Of a DNA stretch of 64,000 nucleotides, positions 22,960 to 36,317 are shown one piece after another. Each line of letters begins with the position of its first letter. Positions within the stretch are counted from its first letter, which is position 1. The notes beneath the pieces are model-generated. The model saw only the letters and a program-made list of their open reading frames with translations, made no database searches and was not told where the DNA came from. The stretch is from assembly GCF_025766255.1 (NCBI RefSeq), contig NW_026516678.1, forward strand, positions 517,960-581,959. The letters run 5' to 3'. Position numbers and translations under genes: made by a program. This DNA comes from Zychaea mexicana (taxonomy: Eukaryota; Mucoromycota; Mucoromycetes; Mucorales; Lichtheimiaceae).

Positions 22960-24316
22960 TTGTACTTTTTACTTGCTACAGAAGACAATGATGGGTCACT
23001 GTGTTTCTTGAACGCATCATGGACCACGACATACATGTATGGTTGTACATATCAAGCACAAGATGCTAACCATCTTTGCTGTTAAGCGCGTAATAACAGA
23101 ATGAGCCAGTGGGCGGCTTGAAAAAAAAAAGTGATACGATAGAAGTACGATGCTGATCTGAAACAATATAACTCCGAAAAGAGGATCATTTCTTTTGGAG
23201 ATGACGAGGGATGAACGCTGCGCAAGCTTTACAAGGTTTCAGCTACTGCAATGCTGTACAACGTAGTACCGTATGTGTATTCACTTTACCATTAAAAGAA
23301 CCATGCATGATGACGTACTTGTGGTGGTACATAATACACATTGCTGGGTTTGCTATAATCTGGGTTTTGCATTATTGTGTACGACAAATACCCCAAGATG
23401 TACCACGTAGTACTAAATCCTCAAGATACAAATTTTTATGCAACTGTTTTTGTATCGAGAGGTTCGTTGCTGCCGAACAGGGTAATTCTCTCTCTCTCTC
23501 TGTCTTTTCTTTGTAGACCAGACTAGAGCGAAAATGCTAAAGAGCGCTGCGTTCACAGTCATCAAATAGAACTACAAATATGTTAGGTCTAAGCCTTTAT
23601 TATGATATACTTTTATCAGGCAATTGATAAGCGGCACTCATTCAAATTTGTTCCTGCTGCCAGTGATGGTAGAGCCATTTTTTGTTTCTGATAATAGCTT
23701 GATTAAGAATAAAAGCAGCCAAACTTTATGCTGTGTAAGAATATTAACACTTGGAAGAAGTAAACGAATAGCAGTACATTGACCTTCGCCAACATTGATG
23801 ACACAATGGTTTACAAAGATCATCTGGACCGACGCATAGGTGGAAATTGTTCGGGTGATTACGATTATGATAAACACGTTGATAACGTATGGTCAATGCA
23901 GTTGCCTAAAAAGCTGCAATATCACAAAAGAGAATGGTCAATGACACAATTATTTCCCCAAAAGGTGCTGCTGTATTCCCACTCAGCACATCAGCACGAT
24001 TATAAGCTATGTAAGCGTAAAAGTAGCAGACTATTAGACCGTTGGACATATTTTACGACGATGATCAAAGTAGTTTTTTTTTTCTCGAAAAGATACGAAT
24101 GTTGACCGGAGTAGAAGCATGAATATATATGTGGCATACTAACTTTTGTTGACGACAAGCAACCTAAAAATGGCGTGGCGATGCTCGGGCTGTCAAAATT
24201 CTACAAGTGATCAGCAGGGGCTGCGCCTAGGTTTTTTTTCTCGTTTTCCTTTCTCCTCTTTGTTGAACTTGACGTGCTTGTTACACCCGTACCTTTTCCA
24301 AATCACAGTGTCGTCA
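22960..24316. other. Intergenic region upstream of Swi5
   Basis: About 1.35 kb. An open stretch on the plus strand, about 23806-24105 (starting MVYKDHLDRRIGG), and one on the minus strand, 23877-23638, look slightly protein-like, but neither has a domain or splice support, so no gene is called. Confidence 0.4.
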
Positions 24317-24869
24317 ATGGAAGCAAGAAAAAAAGTAAAAGTTCTCTTTGGTTTTCCTTTCAAACACTTGCTGTAGTTTTCACTGTACGTTGCATCTAGT
24401 ATATTAATAATCATATGATCTTTTCATCGTTAGAAAATCGAAGAGTTGCGCAGCGAGTACGAGGCCTTGTGCAATGAGTTAGAGTAAGTAATCTATCAAG
24501 GACCCAGAACATAGAACGAAGCCAACATGAAATAACTGCTTATGTAATGAAGGATGGATGAAAAGGATGCTGCACGAGTGTTCCAGCGACGTATTCGTTT
24601 GCTGCACGAATTTAACGATCTCAAGGACACTGCCACCATGCTGATTGGAATCGTAAGCTCACAACCCCAGTTTGTCTCTTAGAACCATAGCACAATCAAC
24701 AGAAAGAAAAGAAGTATGAATGGATTGATTCATTTGTTATTATTTTTTTATGGGCCATGTACAAATCATACAAATGCACTACGATTATTTCAAGTATGCG
24801 CAAAAGACTGGCAAGACACTACATCAAGTGTATGAAGATTTCAATGTGGACAGCCCTACAACAGAATAA
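24317..24869 (+). CDS. swi5: Swi5-like recombination mediator
   Basis: Four exons, 24317-24334, 24434-24483, 24553-24652 and 24795-24869, give 80 residues, matching the small size of Swi5 proteins. The N-terminal half is a coiled coil (KIEELRSEYEALCNELE). The signature region LLHEFNDLKDTATMLIG followed by GKTLHQVYEDFNVD matches the Swi5 family (LLHxYNxxKDxxQxLLG...xVYxxFxVD). With its partner Sfr1, Swi5 stabilises Rad51/Dmc1 filaments in homologous recombination. Exon 1 encodes only MEARKK. It converges on transaldolase with a 35-bp gap between the stop codons. Confidence 0.88.
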
Positions 24870-24904
24870 AGAGAGATTGTTGCTTTTCATCCCCCTCCCC
24901 TCCT

Positions 24905-26171
24905 TTAAGCGTTCTTTTGAATACCATCCTTGAGAGAGCTCAGCAGCTTGTTTCCATCCTTGGCAAAGTTGCGAATACCTTCAGCCAACTTATCCACCGC
25001 CATGGCATCCTGATTAAACTCCCAACGGAACGCATTTTCATCTGTGAAAAATGTGACTTTCTCCTGCTTGTCATGCTGAACTGCCTGGTCAGTACCCAGT
25101 TTCTGCGCAAGCTTGCCATTGTCCTTGGCGAGTTCGGCCAACAATTTGGGTGAGATGGTCAAAAAGTCACAGCCAGCTAGTTCTTTGATCTCTTCGACCG
25201 AGCGGAAAGAGGCGCCCATCACAATAGTCTTGTACCCGTGTTGCTTGTAATAGTGGAAGATTTTGGTGACGGATTGAACACCCGGGTCGTTCGCTCCTTC
25301 ATAGTCAGTGCCAGGCGCGTTCTTTTTGTACCAGTCCAAGATACGGCCGACAAAGGGTGAGATCAGAGTGACGCCAGCTTCGGCACATGCGACAGCTTGT
25401 GGGAAGCTGAACAACAGCGTCAAGTTGCAGTGGATTCCGTGTTCTGTTTCAAGAGTCTAAACATGAAGAGAACGCACACGACCATCAACATGTCTGGCTG
25501 GGTTTTTTTTTTTAGATGTGGTTATACGCTAACTTACATGAGCAGCCCGAATGCCTTCATACGTAGAAGCAATCTTGATCAAGATGCGCTTCTTATCGAT
25601 ACCAGCATCAGCGTACAATTGAATCAAACGCTTTGCTTTTTCGATAGTGGCCTCTGTTGAAAACGAGAGCCGTGCATCGACCTCAGTCCTAAATTTTACA
25701 ATGAGTACAAACAAGTCTTTTTGTGAAGAGAGGGAGAAAAAGCTTACTGGCTGTCCCTCCTATTGATGTATTTTTTTTACTTACGAAACTCTTCCGGGTA
25801 CAATCTTGAGAATCTCGATACCAAAGTTCACCAACAGCTTATCCATAGCCCAGCTTGCCTGATCGTCCAAAGAGCCGCCTTTGCTCTTACCAAACTGGAT
25901 GGCATCTTGGATCAACTTTTGATACTGCGGCTTTTCAGTAGCTGCCAAAATGAGCGATGGGTTTGTGGTAGCATCCTGCGGCTTGTATTCAGCAATAGCT
26001 ATTTGGTAAGAGATGTGTTAGCCTCCTCTTTCTTGGATCTTTGTCTTTTGCCCACGGCCTATACTACTCGTTCTTCTTTACGAGCCACACTCTGTATGAC
26101 AACATACTTTCAAAGTCGCCAGTATCGGCAACGACAGTGGTGAATTTTTTCAATTGTTCAAGTACGGACAT
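24905..26171 (-). CDS. TAL1: Transaldolase
   Basis: Four exons, 26171-26108, 25998-25785, 25688-25538 and 25456-24905, give 326 residues, the normal length. Key motifs: VVADTGDF at the N-terminus, [10 protein letters not shown], and [10 protein letters not shown] with the Schiff-base Lys at residue 131, then [23 protein letters not shown]. It moves a dihydroxyacetone unit between sugar phosphates in the non-oxidative pentose phosphate pathway in the cytosol. A TATA-like stretch at 26245-26256 lies about 75 bp upstream of the ATG. Confidence 0.97.
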
Positions 26172-26473
26172 GATTGGGGTTGTTACAAAAAGAGTTGTGG
26201 AATTAGAGAAATAAAAAAAGCGCGCAGTATAATCAATGCATGGGGTTTATATATTTTTTCTTTTCGTGTGTGCTGAGTTTATTTTTTTTTTTGTGGATGC
26301 ATAATATTGAGATCAAACCCCCAAAAACCTAAACAGAAAGCATGCGTTGGGTGCGGAAGGGGGAGGGTGTAGGAAAGATGTAATTATGATATGTATTTTA
26401 CTATTTAGTACTAGCTACAAGTGATGCGTGTGTATGTGTTTGTGTGTTGTATGAGAATATTGTATGAGATGGC

Positions 26474-26515
<42 letters not shown>

Positions 26516-26550
26516 GAGTATAACAAATTACAGCAGAAAAGGAAATTCCA
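26172..26550. other. Intergenic: transaldolase promoter and PDCD2 3' flank, with (GA)n microsatellite
   Basis: Contains TATATAAA on the minus strand (26245-26256) and a pure (GA)n tract at 26478-26510. Confidence 0.6.
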
Positions 26551-27958
26551 CTATAATTTCATGCCCTCAGCAGTGAAATCCTGCTTCCAGATATACTCTG
26601 GCACAAACACCTCTGGACTGATTGAACAGTTGTGCTTGCACGTATATACATACAACGAGCCCCAATCCAACGAATCATCCGCAGTGTGGGAGATGCCCAA
26701 GTAGTTGAGCAATGTTGGCAAGATCTGGAACTCGAATGTCCGTGGTCCACCACATCGATCACACGCCGGCACCATCGATGGCTTTGAGCCCTGTTGCACC
26801 CACAACGGTTCTCGGTCGGGCATGTCATATTCCACACGTTCATAACGAACGACCTGGTCCGGATACAAGCCAAGCTTGAGCTGGAATTTGAGAAACGCTT
26901 GATCCACGTCCACCGCCGAGTTCTCATAGGCTTCGTCGCCTCGCAGTGCGAGTGCCGTTTCGTTGGATCTTTCGCCCGTTTCTTTCGACGTGTGCTCCTT
27001 TTGTGCCTCTTCCTCTTTTCCATCCTCGCCTTGTCCTTCGGGTTCACTGACAATCTCCATCTCAGTAAACAGACGAGCAGCACGTAGCTTTGTTTGTTCT
27101 TTTGCGTTGCTGTTGTTACAGTATTGCTTGTGTCCACAGCTGTTCCAATCGACTAATTGATGTTGGCGCGAGCAATAGTATGCTGCTTGACATTTGCCAC
27201 ATGCTTTGGTGCCTGCCATGCCACAGATAACACATTCTTTAGGTGGCGTGAAATGCTTTGGTGTAAAATCAATTGCGACGTCGTCTTGTTCTTCGTCCTC
27301 GTCTTCTGGTGGTGGATAGTAAGGGTTATCGCGAGGCAGCTGGCTTCGGTATACTTTGAAACTATAACAAATGGGGCGGGTTTTTTTTTAATTATACCAT
27401 CCATACTTTTTATCGCGCCCACCCCCCCTTTTCTTTCTTTTTTCTCTCTCACCATTGTGTCCAATCTTGCTTGTGACAGCCGCCGTTCTTGCAGCAAAAG
27501 ACATAGACAGCACGATGGAATGCTTCTACAGGCTCGTCTTCGGGTGTGTACAGCTAATAAATATTCGATATCAGACAAACACTTTTTGGACGTTTTACCC
27601 AAAGAAGAAGAAAAAAGAGTTATACCTGTAATAAAAGAATCAAGGGTTCACTACAATTACCACATGTGGCATTTTCAACGTCGAGAACATGCTCAGGATT
27701 CAACCATGCCTATATTGATACATGTACATGTGTATGTGAGCGTCTTTTTTTGCCAGAAAATTATACAAGTCGCGTGTGTTTTTTTTTTTTTTTTTGGCAT
27801 ACAGGCTTGCCACCCGATTTACTAGGAAAGGTGTCTGCTGTTAACGGTGTCTCGGGATCTTCACAATAACCGAGCTGAGAAACCCATTTGTCTGCAGCAA
27901 CAGCTTCGCTTAATTCGCGTTGGTCGAGTTCAGAAACGTCGCTGTCGGTATCGCTCAT
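26551..27958 (-). CDS. TSR4: PDCD2/Tsr4-like ribosome biogenesis factor with MYND zinc finger
   Basis: Four exons, 27958-27803, 27709-27626, 27553-27453 and 27361-26551; 383 residues. An N-terminal WVSQLGYCEDPETPLTADTFPSK-type block with CGNC and CCKNGGC cysteines, then a MYND finger at about residues 157-197 (CVICG...CGKC..YCSRQHQ..DW...HKQYC), an acidic linker rich in Glu and Lys, and the C-terminal PDCD2 domain with CDRCGGPRTFEFQILPTLL and DWGSLYVYTCKHNC. In yeast, Tsr4 is a dedicated chaperone of ribosomal protein Rps2. The start ATG is followed by an acidic SDTDSDVSELD stretch. It is divergent from the transporter gene (312 bp apart). Confidence 0.94.
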
Positions 27959-28270
27959 TATCAATTAGATGCAATGTGTTTTTTTTTTTTTTCAATCGAT
28001 CGAGGTATTTTTTTAAAGAGGCGCACACCACACACCAAAGCCACTTCCTATACGCCTCACCCCATAAATAGAAAATGGGGGATCGCTGTCTGAAACCTTT
28101 AATTTGGTGTTCTGCTTTGGGGAGAAATGCATTAACAAAAAACTAGGTCCTTGTATCCTTGGCACTTAAAAAAAAAAAAAGACGCGTCCGCCCTTTCTTT
28201 TTCTTTTTACTTACTCATCCGTTTGCCCCACATTGAAACATACACATACACATCCACCATTCCTTCTACA
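27959..28270. other. Divergent promoter between PDCD2/Tsr4 and MFSD5-type genes
   Basis: 312 bp with poly-T and poly-A runs; no distinct element identified. Confidence 0.45.
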
Positions 28271-30069
28271 ATGACACTAGAAACTATGGACATTGAATCG
28301 TTACCACCAGATGACCATAACGTGAAGCGATTCAAGTCTTTACAATACAGATACCTGACAGTGTACTTGGTTGTCATGGGTAACATTTACAATAACAATC
28401 GTGTTCATCTATTTTAAACACTTGCTAAAACAGTCGTCTTTACAATAGGTGCTGACTGGCTACAAGGTCCTTACTTGTACAAGTTATACCAATCCTACGG
28501 ATTCGACCTTGTCCAGATCGCCTTTTTGTTTTTGACTGGCTTTGTCAGTGGCGCCATTGGCGGCACAGCTGCTGGCAGCATGGCTGATTCCTGGTAAGGG
28601 TGTCTTGATTCTATCACACACAACACAACACAATTATCTATGCCACTTTTTTTTATTTTTAATTCCTCGTGTAAGCTAAAATAACTAATCCTCTAAAATC
28701 CAGGGGACGACGACGAGGATGTTTTCTATTTTGTGCAACCTCATGTCTCTCATTGTTCCTTCGTGTTTTCAGCAGCAACTACCCACTGTTGTTCGTGTCA
28801 CACGTTTTGTCAGGAATGGCAGCATCGATGCAGTACAGCGTGTTTGAGGCATGGTATGTGGCCGAACACACGACGCAGAATCTGCCTGGAGAATGGATGG
28901 CACGTACATTTGGCAAGGGCACATTCTTGAATGGTCTGGTTGCGATCGTTGCTGGTATCGTCGCCAATGCCGTCGTGGATCTCTGGGGGTATACCGCGCC
29001 TTTTGTCGTTTCCATGGCATTGGTCGTCCTGGCTGCTGGGACGATCAGCTCTACGTGGGCTGAAAACTATGGTGAATCGTCGTCTGGTCAGATCCAATTG
29101 ATGCGAACGCTCAAGGAGGGTCTTCAGGCCTTATTGCGAGGTATAACACGACATTTACTTTTGCCAGCAAAGGAGGGGGAGGAATCCTTGTTTTAGATGC
29201 TAAACGTGGTGAATGTAGATTCAAACATCCTTGTGCTGGGTGCGGCACAGACTGTGTTTGAGTGTGCCATGTACATCTTTGTGCTTTTGTACACACCTGC
29301 AATCGAAAAAACAGCTGCAGTATATGGTATGTGGTTACACACACTTACGGTCATGCATGTGCATGTAAGAATGTTAATGGATTTGTGCCCATTTCTTAGT
29401 GGGCACAGACGAAAAGAGTCAGGAACTGCCACTGGGCTATCTGTTTTCGACCATGATGTTTGCTGTCATGATGGGATCGCTTACTTTCCAGACACTCGAG
29501 CGTCAATCGTCCAGCTCTTCCGCATGGCGTCTGGCGTCGTGGTGCACCAAGGATCGTCTGTTGGTTCTGGCTCTTGGTCTGGCTAGCACGTCATTTGGCG
29601 CTATGATGTATGACGAAGCAACTTCGGTAAGAAGAAGAAGAATATGCTTATATATATATATATATATGTATGCGCGATCTACAGCTAAATTGCGGGGGAT
29701 ATTATCAGTTGCCTATACTAGTTGTCGCCTACCACGTTTTTGAATTCTCAACCGGGCTTTATTACCCATCACTTTCTTCACTCAAAGCCGAAGCTATCCC
29801 TGAAGAGACGCGTGCAGCTGTCATGACGCTGTTGCGGATCCCAATGAATGTGGGCGTGGGAATCATCATGTGGCATGTAAGTAAGAGTGGTGTTAGCAGT
29901 TCTTACCAGGGAGAGAGAGATAGAGACAGGTCTAACTACCCTTGCCTTTTAATTTCAGGTGGATGACCTATCCACACCGATGCTATTCGCTATCTGTTCC
30001 TTGATGACCATGGTCGGTGCTGCATTGATGACGATCAAGTTTAGACCCAAAATTCCCCAACAACAGTAA
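28271..30069 (+). CDS. Major facilitator transporter, MFSD5/molybdate-anion type
   Basis: Seven exons: 28271-28379, 28449-28593, 28704-29140, 29219-29326, 29400-29626, 29709-29876, 29959-30069; 434 residues. About twelve hydrophobic segments can be placed. The family motifs are clear: DWLQGPYLYKLYQSYGF, the first-loop MFS motif (GSMADSWGRRRGC), FEAWYVAEH in helix 4-5 and the second-half GLYYPSLSSLKAEAIPEETRA. These match human MFSD5 and algal MOT2, described as high-affinity molybdate transporters. Transport of molybdate here is a family-based guess. Start ATG and all splice phases are consistent. Confidence 0.93.
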
Positions 30070-30750
30070 ACCTCAAACGAATAGTCTGTCCACCACCCCT
30101 CTTCCCTACATCATTTCAACCACTACTACCTCTTTCTTTTGTAAATAGATTGTCTTTTTCTGCTGTTACAAAAACCCTCCCTCCTTTTTTTTTCATATGC
30201 TTAATAATGAAAGCAGCGTGTTTCACATATGTTAAAAGCAGGGAACCTGCTGATAATGGGGCAACAGGAACGATGTACTTCAGGAACCCAAGAAAAAAAT
30301 AATACCCTAAATTGGCGTTTTTATGCCTGCATATAACGCGGAATCTATTACAAGCTTTTTCATTTGTATGCATGCTTAATCGCTCTAGTCGTGTCTCCCC
30401 GTTTTTTCTGCACTTTCCTGTACATGCTTCTAACTGCCGGTGGGGGTTGTGGGCAGTGAGTGATGCCATGCGTGTGTATAGAGTAGTTGGCAAAAGACAG
30501 ATAGTAGAGGATAAATGGAAAGAGAAGGGGCTTATTACCACACAATCTCCATGTGTGTCACGCTGTGGATTGCCCTCTTTTACTGATTATTTTCTGCCCT
30601 CTCTTTCTTTCACTTTTCTCTCTTTTTTAAAGTCACTTGTAGCACCACTCATTACTATTGCTACTGCTATTACCTCTCTCTACCTCTTTTTCTTTACCCT
30701 AGTCATATACTCGTGAATATATATACACCTTCACTTCACTTTGCCCGGCC
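30070..30750. other. Intergenic region
   Basis: About 680 bp, T-rich toward the right, with a TATATATA stretch near 30717-30725 that may serve the next gene. No gene seen. Confidence 0.5.
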
Positions 30751-33648
30751 ATGTCCACTCTTGGCTGCGATTCAGTGGTAATGTATCTGAAGTTCTGTTT
30801 TTTTTTTTCCATCCATATCAACTACAATCCCCCACCAATAAACAATCATAGATAACACCCCCTTTCCCTAGCAGCATACTTACCACACTTTGTATATTTT
30901 TATATTACAGCAACAACAACAACAACAGCCAACACATATTCCACAAGCCGTTCTCAAAGTTCAGTTTAAACGATTGGTGTCGCAACACAATGCCAAAGGC
31001 GTCATTTTCACACGAGACTTGTTGACCCTTATTGACGAATACGAACAACAGCAGGACGTTACATTGTTGACCTTGGACCAAAAGACAGCTATACAACCGT
31101 ACACGTCTGCGAATCCAGACTTGGAGATGAGCGCCGATGATATTCTTAATTTACTCAAATTGGTCTTTCCTACACCAACACCGTCAAAAAGTAGTAGTAG
31201 TAGCTTTTCAGTGACAACAACAACAGCAGTTCGGCCGAGAACGTCACCCCCATTATCGACGGGTCCTCGAAGACTTTCTTTAGATCCCATGCTGGTAGTA
31301 GAGGGCAAAGAAAAGAGTTGTGAGGTAAAGAAAAGACCACTCAAATCTATTGTTTATTATTTGAAACTTATCGGCATGATAGAAAGCTACAACAGAGCCA
31401 ATAGACGAGGATGATACAGACGCAGTAGTGGCTGAACCTCTGGAGACAATGGCAACATTGACAGCATTAGCAGCAACAGTAACAACAACAATGGGAAGCA
31501 ATATAACTCAACCCACAAAATTGTCGGATGTTGCTGTGGACGAAGAAGATGATGAAGAGGTAAGTTACTTGATATCACATGTCTTTTTTGTGGGAGGGAA
31601 GGGGGTAAGAGGGGTGTGAGCTAGAGGAGGGAGGAAAAACACTGGGATCATCTATAAAAACGATAGAGTGTTTAAACAACAACAACAACACATGTATAAT
31701 GCTATAGCAGACATCCACTCCCAATGTGGCTCAATACTATCGCCGTTCGATCGAATTGACAAGAAGGTTGAAGCTGTCGGAACGTAGTCTGGCGTCAATG
31801 ACACGTGACAATGAGGACCGCATTGTACAACTACAGAACCGGGTGGATGATATGAATCAAGAAGTCGTCAAGCAAAAGCGGGAAATTCTCGAGTATAAAA
31901 GTAAAGAAATGAACAGTCTTGAACAAATCACTGCAGTAGGTTTTTTCATGCTTTTTTTTTGTTTTTGTTTTTGGGAGTGTGTGGGTCGGGGGAAGGAAGG
32001 GAGAAGCAAAACCGACCATGGTTTTTTTTTTTTTTTTGCGTAAATTAGCTAGAAGCACATATTGCACACATTGAACGATCAGAGACGGATCAAAAACAAG
32101 TGTACCTGTCGATACGCAAACTATTCGATGAAAAGTGCGGTAAGTGTGCATTCCCATTGCATGTGCTGGTTGTCTCGAATGTTATATATCTCACACGCCA
32201 AGGGTTGTTTAGAGGAGACACAGGATCTACAAGAAATGTTACGGCACAAAGAGCTTGCGTTACAGAAAACCGAAGCGTTTCTGAGCACCATCCACCATGA
32301 GTTCCAACAGTTGAATGAAGAGCGAAACAAGTTGATGGCATTGCAGAATAACCTGGAACGTGAACTGGCCACCTCGCATTATACGCATATGCAGCTGGCG
32401 GAACAACGGTCGGAGAACGAACGGTTAAAGGAGATCATTGATGGTCTGAAATGTGATTTGGAAGCTCGAAGCGAGTTGTCGTCGTCCTCGTCCTCGTCCT
32501 TGGTTGTTGTACCTTCGGATTCGGAAACACACAGTCTCATTAATGTAAGCATCTTTTTTGCATACGTGCTCAAAGAATTATTTGTAATCTCAAGTCATGA
32601 CGCCCATTTTTTTCTTTCGTATAGACATTGCGTGCAGAACTCGAAAACCATGCCGAATTTAAAGAGGACAACAGCAACACGAATAACAATACCCATGTGG
32701 ATGATACTGAAGAACGCATAAAATCAGTTGAGAACGAAAAAGACTATTATAAATCCCAAGCAGATGCTGCTATGCAAGATCTAGATCGAGGTAATAATTT
32801 GTTGTTATGAATGTTAGGAAGGAAAAAAAAAAGACATTGATGGATCGTGTTCCTAGTGAAACGAGAATTCAAGAATGCATTGGACCAAGAAAAAGAACTA
32901 TTGGTCAACCAGCTTGCACATATGGGGATGGAAATACCAGATCGACGCGACGACATTGATAATTTGCGAATTGTCAACCATGGCGATGTGGACGTCAACA
33001 ACACGGTCGAACCATTTGCTATCCAAGTCATTACCAATGCTGCAAAACAACGACAACAACAACTACCACGACGATCATTTACAGATACCACGATTGATAT
33101 GATGAATACCACCACGACGACGACACCAACAACAACAACAACGACGGATATCTGGGATCAGTCTCGGATTCGACAACGGAAACTGGATAAATGGAAGAAA
33201 CGCGGTGGCGTACAAGATCTAAACGCGGTAAGGAGAAAGGGATGGGGGGGGGATGACAGGTCTTTGTAGCCAAATGAAATCTCTAAAACATTCATCCATG
33301 TAGTCAACAGCATACGCGGTAAATAACCATATAGCATCACTCGTCGGATCAGCAGAAGGCAGCAGCAGTAGCCATAGTAGTAGTAATAATAGCAGCAGGA
33401 CCATGACGACGCGATCGAATGACCGAGCCGTCACCAACACAGCAACGTTCGCCATTTATACCCTCCTTGTCTATATCTTTGGAATCGTCACCTCGACGTT
33501 CTTATTGGATGGCCAGCCTGGTAGCTGGGAGCAGGCACTGGTTGCCGCCGCCACTCAGCAAGGAGGATCCCGAAGTAAGATCCTAGAGATCCTCATCTAC
33601 TGGATTGAAAAGCTTCTTTTCGAAGGCGATGGTGTTCCTCTCTCATAA
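30751..33648 (+). CDS. Coiled-coil protein with C-terminal membrane anchor, function unknown
   Basis: Nine exons: 30751-30777, 30911-31324, 31398-31559, 31708-31935, 32049-32139, 32213-32544, 32625-32790, 32857-33227, 33304-33648; 711 residues. A Gln run near the N-terminus is followed by a predicted folded stretch (HIPQAVLKVQFKRLVSQHNA), then a Ser/Thr/Pro-rich linker. Long coiled coils cover roughly residues 215-480 (RRSIELTRRLKLSERSL..., KTEAFLSTIHHEFQQLNEERN). Near the C-terminus a single hydrophobic helix (FAIYTLLVYIFGIVTSTFLL) is followed by about 40 residues. The layout suggests a tail-anchored tether or cytoskeletal/organelle scaffold. I do not recognise the family. Exon 3 and 4 acceptors each have an alternative three bases away. 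Confidence 0.8.
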
Positions 33649-34087
33649 TGTTTTGTTTTCTACTTAATCCTTTTACTAAGAAAAATAACACCGTGCATTT
33701 TTTTTTTCTTTCGATATTCTAGCATTCTTTCTTTCTCATTCTCCTCCACCTCTTTTTACTATTACTACTACTACTACTACTACTATTATCGTTATCCACT
33801 TTTATATACACACACATGCGCACTCACTCACTCACTCACTCACTCACCCAAACCACTCACGTATTCCACCACTACAAAAAAAAATCCAATTCCTTTTGTA
33901 TTTGATATATATAAATATTTTATGATGATTTCGGGAGCTGAACTGACCAAAAAAAAGAGGGTGGGAAAATTGAGATTGCGGGGTAAATGTTGGGAAGGGG
34001 CATATGTATAAAAAGAGGTTTCGGTTCTGTCGAGATCGCCCCCCTTCTCTACTTGTTCTTTTTTCCACTTTAACTTTCTTTTCCAAC
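33649..34087. other. Intergenic, with (ACT)n and (CACT)n microsatellites and thiolase promoter
   Basis: (ACT)n at 33757-33785 and (CACT)n at 33821-33846. GTATAAAAAG at 34006-34015 is a good TATA box about 75 bp before the thiolase ATG. Confidence 0.6.
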
Positions 34088-36155
34088 ATGTTCCGTCAAG
34101 CCATTAAGCCTACCGCTCGTGTGGTAATGTATCGCCTTGCCGTATCCCCTCCTCACCCCTTGTGTGCAGACATACACACGCTTTCTCTTTATGGCTATAT
34201 TAACGTCATTTTTCATGATATCGTTTCCGCTGGTGACATGTACATAGTTCCTTGCCCGAGGTTATGCAACCGCAACCAAGTCGCCCAACGTAAGTTTACC
34301 ATATATACTGGGCCGGGTTTGCTTTCTTTTTTTTTCCTCCGGAAAAACGATTTCGACAGTTTAAAAAAACCTTGTTTGTAATGAATGGTTCTCCATAGGA
34401 CGTTGTCATTGCCAGTGCTGTTCGTACACCCGTCGGTACTTTCCAAGGTGGACTCAAGTCCCTGTCTGCCCCGAAGCTTGGTGCCGTTGCTGCCCGTGCT
34501 GCCATTGAGCGCGCTGGTAAGGAAAACTTCAAGCCCCCAATTTCTAATGGGTCCCCCCTCCATTAAACGAATGCGAGACAACCATTTTTGCACGAGACAC
34601 CTTTTTTAACTTTTATTAAAAAAAAAAAAACAGGTCTCAAGCCCGAACAGATTGAAGAAGCCTACATTGGCAATGTGATTCAAGCCAACCTGGGTCAAGC
34701 ACCTGCACGTCAAGTTGTTCTTGAAGCAGGTGAGTGATACAAAAGGTTTGCGGAAAGATCCGTGTGTGATCCTGACTCAGCAAATTATATCTCCCCTTTC
34801 AAGGTTGCCCTGAATCCACGGAAGCTACTACGATCAACAAGGTCTGCTCTTCGGGCATGAAGTCTATCATCATGGCTGCCCAATCGATCAAGTTGGGTGA
34901 TCGTCAGATCATGTTGGCGGGTGGTATGGAAAGCATGTCCAACGCTCCGTAAGTTTTTTTTTTTTTTTGTCAATTAATTTGTATTACATAATCTTCAAAA
35001 AAAAAAAAAAAGGGTTGTTGTTTGAGCCATCCTCGCTTTATTTTGTGGAGAAAATGAAACGGGAATTTTTTTTTTCATTCACACAACTTTGATATTCTCT
35101 TTAGCTATTATGCGCCTCGTAACGCTGCCTATGGTCATCAGCAACAGAACGATTCGATCGTCAAGGATGGTTTGTGGGACGTGTACAATCAGATTCACAT
35201 GGGCAATTGCGCTGAAAACACCGCCAAGGTCCAAGGTATCTCGCGTGAAGAGCAGGATGCTCATGCCCTTGAATCGTACAAGCGTGCTGCCAAGGCCTGG
35301 GAGGTAAAAAATTGGATCAAGATGGGTTAGAGAGATCTTCAAGAAGATTCGGGGGTATACGTATACCCCCATCTTGGATGGCCGCGCGGTATTTTTCTAA
35401 AGTTTTGATACTAAGAGAGTGTGGCTCTTATTTTAGAACGGTGTCTTTGATGCAGAGATCGCCCCTGTCACGATCAAGAGCAGAAAGGGACAAGTTGTTG
35501 TCAAGGAGGATGAGGAGTACAAGAACGTAAAGTATGAAAAGATTCCTCAGTTGCGACCTGTCTTTCAAAAGGATGGTACTGTCACTGCTGCCAATGCTAG
35601 CACCTTGAACGATGGTGCTTCGGCTGTGGTCTTGATGACCCGTCAAAAGGCTGAAGAGCTTGGCGTCAAGCCCTTGGCCCGTATTGTCGGTATGTGATTA
35701 TCAAACGATGGAGGGAGTTTGGATGGAGAAAGAGGAGGAGGGAGACCCAAGTAAGCGAGTTGGAATATGTGGTCTGTCTCACACACACACACACTCAATG
35801 CATGATAATAGCATATGCCGACGCTGCCATGGCACCGATCGATTTTACCATTGCCCCTAGCCAGGCTGTGCCACTTGCATTGGAAAAGGCTGGTTTAACA
35901 GTCAAGGACATTAGTCTGTTTGAGTTGAACGAGGCCTTCAGCGTCGTTGCCCGTGCCAATGAAAAGTTGATGGGCCTTGACCCTAGCAAGGTCAACATTG
36001 CCGGTGGTGCTGTTGCGTTGGGCCATCCTATCGGATCTTCGGGCGCTCGCATTGTCGTTACTTTGACCCATTTGCTCAAGTCGGGTGAATTCGGTGCTGC
36101 TGGTGTCTGCAACGGTGGTGGTGCTGCTAGTGCATTGATCATCCAAAAGGAGTAA
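34088..36155 (+). CDS. ACAT1: Acetyl-CoA C-acetyltransferase, probably mitochondrial
   Basis: Eight exons: 34088-34123, 34248-34289, 34399-34516, 34634-34729, 34804-34948, 35105-35303, 35437-35689, 35812-36155; 410 residues. The first 26 residues ([13 protein letters not shown]...RGYATATKS) are basic, Ser/Thr-rich and lack acidic residues, as in mitochondrial targeting peptides. Thiolase motifs: nucleophilic Cys112 in [17 protein letters not shown], His368 in [10 protein letters not shown] and Cys396 in VCNGGGAAS. It catalyses two acetyl-CoA to acetoacetyl-CoA and the reverse, in ketone-body/branched-chain breakdown or feeding the mevalonate pathway if cytosolic. Location is inferred from the N-terminus. 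Confidence 0.96.
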
Positions 36156-36317
36156 AAAAGAGAAACACTCTCTATCTATCTATATAACACTTGTATTATA
36201 TTCCAACGGCATGAAGCCAACAGCAACAACAAAAAAACATGTTTTTTATATGTATAAAGATAATAAAGATGATATAGAAAGAGAACACATGGAGAGAGGT
36301 AAGTTTTGCTGTTTTTT

